A stretch of DNA of 39,996 nt from a virus. The translations under genes and the position numbers were made by a program. The notes under the pieces are model-generated. The model made no database searches. It was not told where the DNA came from and was given only the letters and a program-made list of their open reading frames with translations. Below, one piece after another: positions 38,248-39,996 of the stretch (position 1 is the stretch's first letter; each line of letters starts with the position of its first letter). The DNA is taken from IMG/VR virus record IMGVR_UViG_3300045996_000482, positions 1 through 39,996 of that record; one strand, given 5' to 3'.

Positions 38248-38468
38248 AGAACCCATGGCGGCTGACGCTGGCCGAAGTCGATGCGATGGATGCCATTTGC
38301 CAAGCGGGGACAGCGAGCGCGGCGGCCGTGCGGCTGAAGGTCAAGCGGCAGTCCATCGTCTGCGCTGTTGCCGAGGTGAAGGCAAAGATGGGCGTGGAAA
38401 AGCAACTGCTCGCGGCCCTGGAGTGGGACCGCTGGCGCCAGGGCGAAGGCAAAGGAATCCCCGCATGA
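38238..38468 (+). CDS. LuxR/GerE-like HTH protein, paralogue 2
   Basis: A 76-aa protein; GGAGG is 5 nt before ATG 38238, which overlaps the previous gene end. NPWRLTLAEVDAMDAICQAG, then RLKVKRQSIVCAVAEVKAKM, and ALEWDRWRQGEG mirror the paralogue at 37436. The stop overlaps the RusA start. Possibly a regulator acting with its paralogue. Confidence 0.73.
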   Translation: MRVKNPWRLTLAEVDAMDAICQAGTASAAAVRLKVKRQSIVCAVAEVKAKMGVEKQLLAALEWDRWRQGEGKGIPA

Positions 38469-38809
38469 TCCTCACCATGCCCTGGCCCTTCATGAAGCCG
38501 CTCAGCCCCAACTGGCGCGGCCACTGGGCAGCCAAAGCCAAGGCAAAGCGCCAACTCCGGGAAGCGTGGTTCTACCAAGCCCTGGAGCAAGGCGCCCAGA
38601 AGGTCAAGGCCGACGCGCTGAAGGTGAGCCTGTGCTTCCACATGCCAGACAAGCGCGCCAGGGACCTCGACAACATGCTGGCGTGCTGCAAGGCCGGGCT
38701 CGATGGTCTGGCCGACGCATTGGGCGTGGATGACAGCAAGTGGAGCTTGGCGATCAGCAAGGCTGACACGACGGGCGGGTTTGTTCGGGTGACTGTGGAG
38801 GAAGACTAA
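38465..38809 (+). CDS. rusA: RusA-type Holliday junction resolvase
   Basis: A 114-aa protein. RARDLDNMLACCKAGLDGLA, then DALGVDDSKW, is the RusA catalytic signature (D-x-D-N, K, D-D). The N-terminus PLSPNWRGHWAAKAKAKRQL is also typical. It resolves recombination intermediates before packaging, working with the Erf/exonuclease module. ATGA overlap with the gene before. Confidence 0.92.
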   Translation: MILTMPWPFMKPLSPNWRGHWAAKAKAKRQLREAWFYQALEQGAQKVKADALKVSLCFHMPDKRARDLDNMLACCKAGLDGLADALGVDDSKWSLAISKADTTGGFVRVTVEED

Positions 38810-39033
38810 TGCTGTTCCTGTTCAATTTTGCGCAACACGTTCATGCCCTTCGAGCGGAGATTGATCTGGCTAGGTGGCGCGCCGAGAGCAAACGACACGA
38901 GGCGGAGAGGGCCGCGGTTGAAACGCAGTTCCGTGTCATCAAGGCAGACATGATTGACCGTGGGCCATTGGATGCTGACGCCGTGGCCGAATGCGCCGCG
39001 CTGCTCAGGCGGCTTCGCGCGGGCGACGCATGA
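38809..39033 (+). CDS. Hypothetical 74-aa helical protein
   Basis: A helical protein: MLFLFNFAQHVHALRAEIDL, then ARWRAESKRHEAERAAVETQ. Probably a short coiled coil with a hydrophobic N-terminus. GGAGGAAGACTA precedes its ATG, inside the RusA gene end. Unknown. Confidence 0.65.
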   Translation: MLFLFNFAQHVHALRAEIDLARWRAESKRHEAERAAVETQFRVIKADMIDRGPLDADAVAECAALLRRLRAGDA

Positions 39034-39266
39034 GCTGGACCACAAGGCGCCAAGAGCCGTACACCACTGCCGGCATCGCCAGGCTGGCGTGCATTCGCTG
39101 CGGGGCCAAAGCCTTCAGCCAGTGGCAGATCTGCGCTGACGGGAACAACCATCGACCGCTCTGCTTGGCCTGCGACATCGACCTCAACCGCGCAGTGCTT
39201 GAGTGGATGGGACACCCGGACGCGGCGCGCTTGGTCAGCGCCTACAAGGCGAAGCAGGAAACGTAA
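39030..39266 (+). CDS. Zinc-finger-like protein
   Basis: A 78-aa protein with ACIRCGAKAFSQWQICADGN, then RPLCLACDIDLNRAVLEWMG. Two C-x2-C pairs define a probable zinc ribbon. This motif is widespread in proteobacterial phages just before late regulators. ATGA overlap with the gene before; function not established. Confidence 0.75.
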   Translation: MSWTTRRQEPYTTAGIARLACIRCGAKAFSQWQICADGNNHRPLCLACDIDLNRAVLEWMGHPDAARLVSAYKAKQET

Positions 39267-39644
39267 ATGCTCATGGCGACAAAACCAATCGTTGACTTCC
39301 ATCTTGTCCTGCCCGAGCATTTCGCCATCCATGAGCGCATGCTGAACTGGGCCAGGTGGTGCCACTCCACCGGCGGCCGGACGGTAACCCCCATGTTCCG
39401 TCTGTACCGCTGCCCAGACCACTGGAACACCACCGCGCTCCCGGATGTGGTCGACTCCATCGACGCCCAGGCCATCCAGAAGGTGATGAGCCAACTGCCG
39501 ATGAAGCAGCGGAAGGCGCTGGCCTGGTGTTACGTCATCCGCACCAGCCCGAGCAAGGCCATCCGTGAGCTTGGCGTGAGCATGCAGGGCCTGTCGGACC
39601 TGATCTGGCAGGGGCGGGTGATGTTGGTGAACAGGGGGCTGTGA
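39267..39644 (+). CDS. Late gene antiterminator / regulator, Q-position
   Basis: A 125-aa protein from ATG 39267, 7 nt after AGGA. The C-terminal half (MKQRKALAWCYVIRTSPSKA, then IRELGVSMQGLSDLIWQGRV) is a sigma-region-4-like HTH, as in several phage Q/RinA-type late regulators. It ends the early right operon and, on a circular map, sits about 400 bp upstream of the late promoter and its terminator. The role is inferred from position plus HTH. Confidence 0.72.
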   Translation: MLMATKPIVDFHLVLPEHFAIHERMLNWARWCHSTGGRTVTPMFRLYRCPDHWNTTALPDVVDSIDAQAIQKVMSQLPMKQRKALAWCYVIRTSPSKAIRELGVSMQGLSDLIWQGRVMLVNRGL

Positions 39645-39694
39645 TGAAAGTTCGTGAACTGATCGCCGCGCTTCCACGGAGCGACTACACATGA
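39644..39694 (+). pseudogene. 16-codon remnant or leader peptide (MKVRELIAALPR)
   Basis: ATG 39644 lies within TGATG of the Q-like stop. It encodes M-K-V-R-E-L-I-A-A-L-P-R then S-D-Y-T. The opening resembles small phage proteins that start MxVRELIxxLxxL, so it is probably the truncated start of one. Its ATGA stop overlaps the next start. The 18-nt initiation segment is repeated at 39861. Confidence 0.45.
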
Positions 39695-39861
39695 CCATCA
39701 CCCCTGAAGAGGCCGAGCGCTTAGCCATTGAAGCCGGAATGTGCTACTCCTTGGGAGAGCGCCCTGGCGAGCTAGCTTTTCATCCGTGGGAGGATGACGA
39801 CGTGCGCGAGAGCCTGGTGAAGTTTGCGCGGCTGGTCATCGAATTCAGTAAAGACTCTTGA
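39691..39861 (+). CDS. Small protein ending in the repeat (FSKDS)
   Basis: A 56-aa acidic helical protein (TPEEAERLAIEAGMCYSLGE, then DVRESLVKFARLVIEFSKDS). ATGA overlap upstream. The last five codons and the stop lie inside the 20-bp repeat. Similar short proteins with a terminal xxLxxFAxLV helix occur at the end of early operons in related phages. Function unknown. Confidence 0.65.
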   Translation: MTITPEEAERLAIEAGMCYSLGERPGELAFHPWEDDDVRESLVKFARLVIEFSKDS

Positions 39862-39863
39862 CA
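39844..39863 (+). repeat. 20-bp repeat, copy 2
   Basis: Identical to 17-36. Here TTGACA is followed by AGGGGCTGTGATGAAGG and no good -10 box at 16-18 bp, so this copy is probably not a promoter. It is directly joined to the second copy of the 18-nt initiation segment (39861-39878). Confidence 0.9.
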
Positions 39864-39873
39864 AGGGGCTGTG

Positions 39874-39996
39874 ATGAAGGCTCAGAGAATCCGGTTGATG
39901 TGGTTGGCAAGGGAAGTTCTTCAAATATGCGGGTCTGGCGGCGTGGCCGTTGAGATGGCCCCCGGCTCACAAGGGCCGGTCTTGATTGTTCACGGG
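39874..39996 (+). CDS. ORF open at the right edge (partial)
   Basis: ATG 39874 follows AAGGGG at 6 nt. Forty-one codons are visible (MKAQRIRLMWLAREVLQICG, then VAVEMAPGSQGPVLIVHG) without a stop. If the window is joined end to start, the frame closes after seven more codons at 22-24, giving 48 aa. It fills the interval between the two 20-bp repeats. Confidence 0.5.
   Translation, partial: MKAQRIRLMWLAREVLQICGSGGVAVEMAPGSQGPVLIVHG

Noticed and set aside
17-39863. The 20-bp repeat as terminal redundancy or attL/attR
   Set aside because: The copies are not at the exact ends and their flanks differ; the attachment core is at 22.2 kb instead.
39858-39890. A second late promoter at the right-hand repeat copy
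   Set aside because: TTGACA is present but no -10-like hexamer lies at 16-18 bp.
1-39996. CRISPR arrays, insertion sequences, rRNA genes
   Set aside because: No regularly spaced repeats, transposase motifs or rRNA sequence were seen on reading.

Overview
The window reads as an essentially complete genome of a temperate P22-like podovirus of a beta-proteobacterium, most likely Burkholderiales. This rests on high GC, the gene families, and a 3' tRNA-Ser(CGA) fragment used as attachment site. It is not an integrated prophage slice: phage genes lie on both sides of the att core (lysis genes to the left, integrase to the right). The window is therefore probably a circularly permuted or excised genome opened just upstream of the terminase genes. 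An ORF open at the right edge, and a 20-bp repeat shared by both edges, fit this view.

Layout. 1-160: a sigma70-type late promoter followed by an intrinsic terminator, as in a lambda PR'/tR' arrangement. 217-17412 (+): terminase, portal, an inserted cassette of two carbohydrate-directed proteins, scaffold, coat, gp4- and gp10-like head-closure proteins, small proteins including a 2OG-Fe(II) oxygenase, and three ejection proteins. The order follows P22 (1-8-5-4-10-26-14-7-20-16). 17395-17535 (-): a 46-aa membrane protein at the position of the P22 immI/sieA locus. 17584-21484 (+): tailspike, membrane protein/holin, M15 endolysin, nested i-/o-spanins. 21485-22257: a structured non-coding stretch, a Cys-rich gene and attP. 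22258-32053 (-): overlapping int/xis, about 19 small accessory genes joined by stop/start overlaps, then recombination genes (HNH-type nuclease, YqaJ-like exonuclease, Erf-like annealing protein) and further small genes, all read from a leftward operator/promoter region at 32.1 kb. 32216-32614 (+): a HEXXH protein. 32571-34064 (-): the lysogeny operon (repressor, small protein, secreted protein, HNH remnant or readthrough domain, 47-aa protein). 34131-39861 (+): Cro-like protein, CII-position regulator, HNH, replication protein, small regulators, RusA resolvase and a Q-like late regulator.

How it works together. The repressor and the Cro-like protein probably bind CTTAGYNCGCTAAG-type palindromes that occur only at the two early control regions. 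The early right operon ends with the Q-position gene, which would permit readthrough of the terminator at 130-158 and of several terminators inside the late operon, including one embedded in the portal coding sequence. The most unusual items are: an HNH domain with no start codon, in frame behind the TGA of a secreted protein; a short repressor with no S24 autocleavage domain beside a HEXXH protein; the sieA-position membrane protein; the carbohydrate cassette between portal and scaffold; and the 20-bp repeat in which a stop codon overlaps a promoter -35 box.
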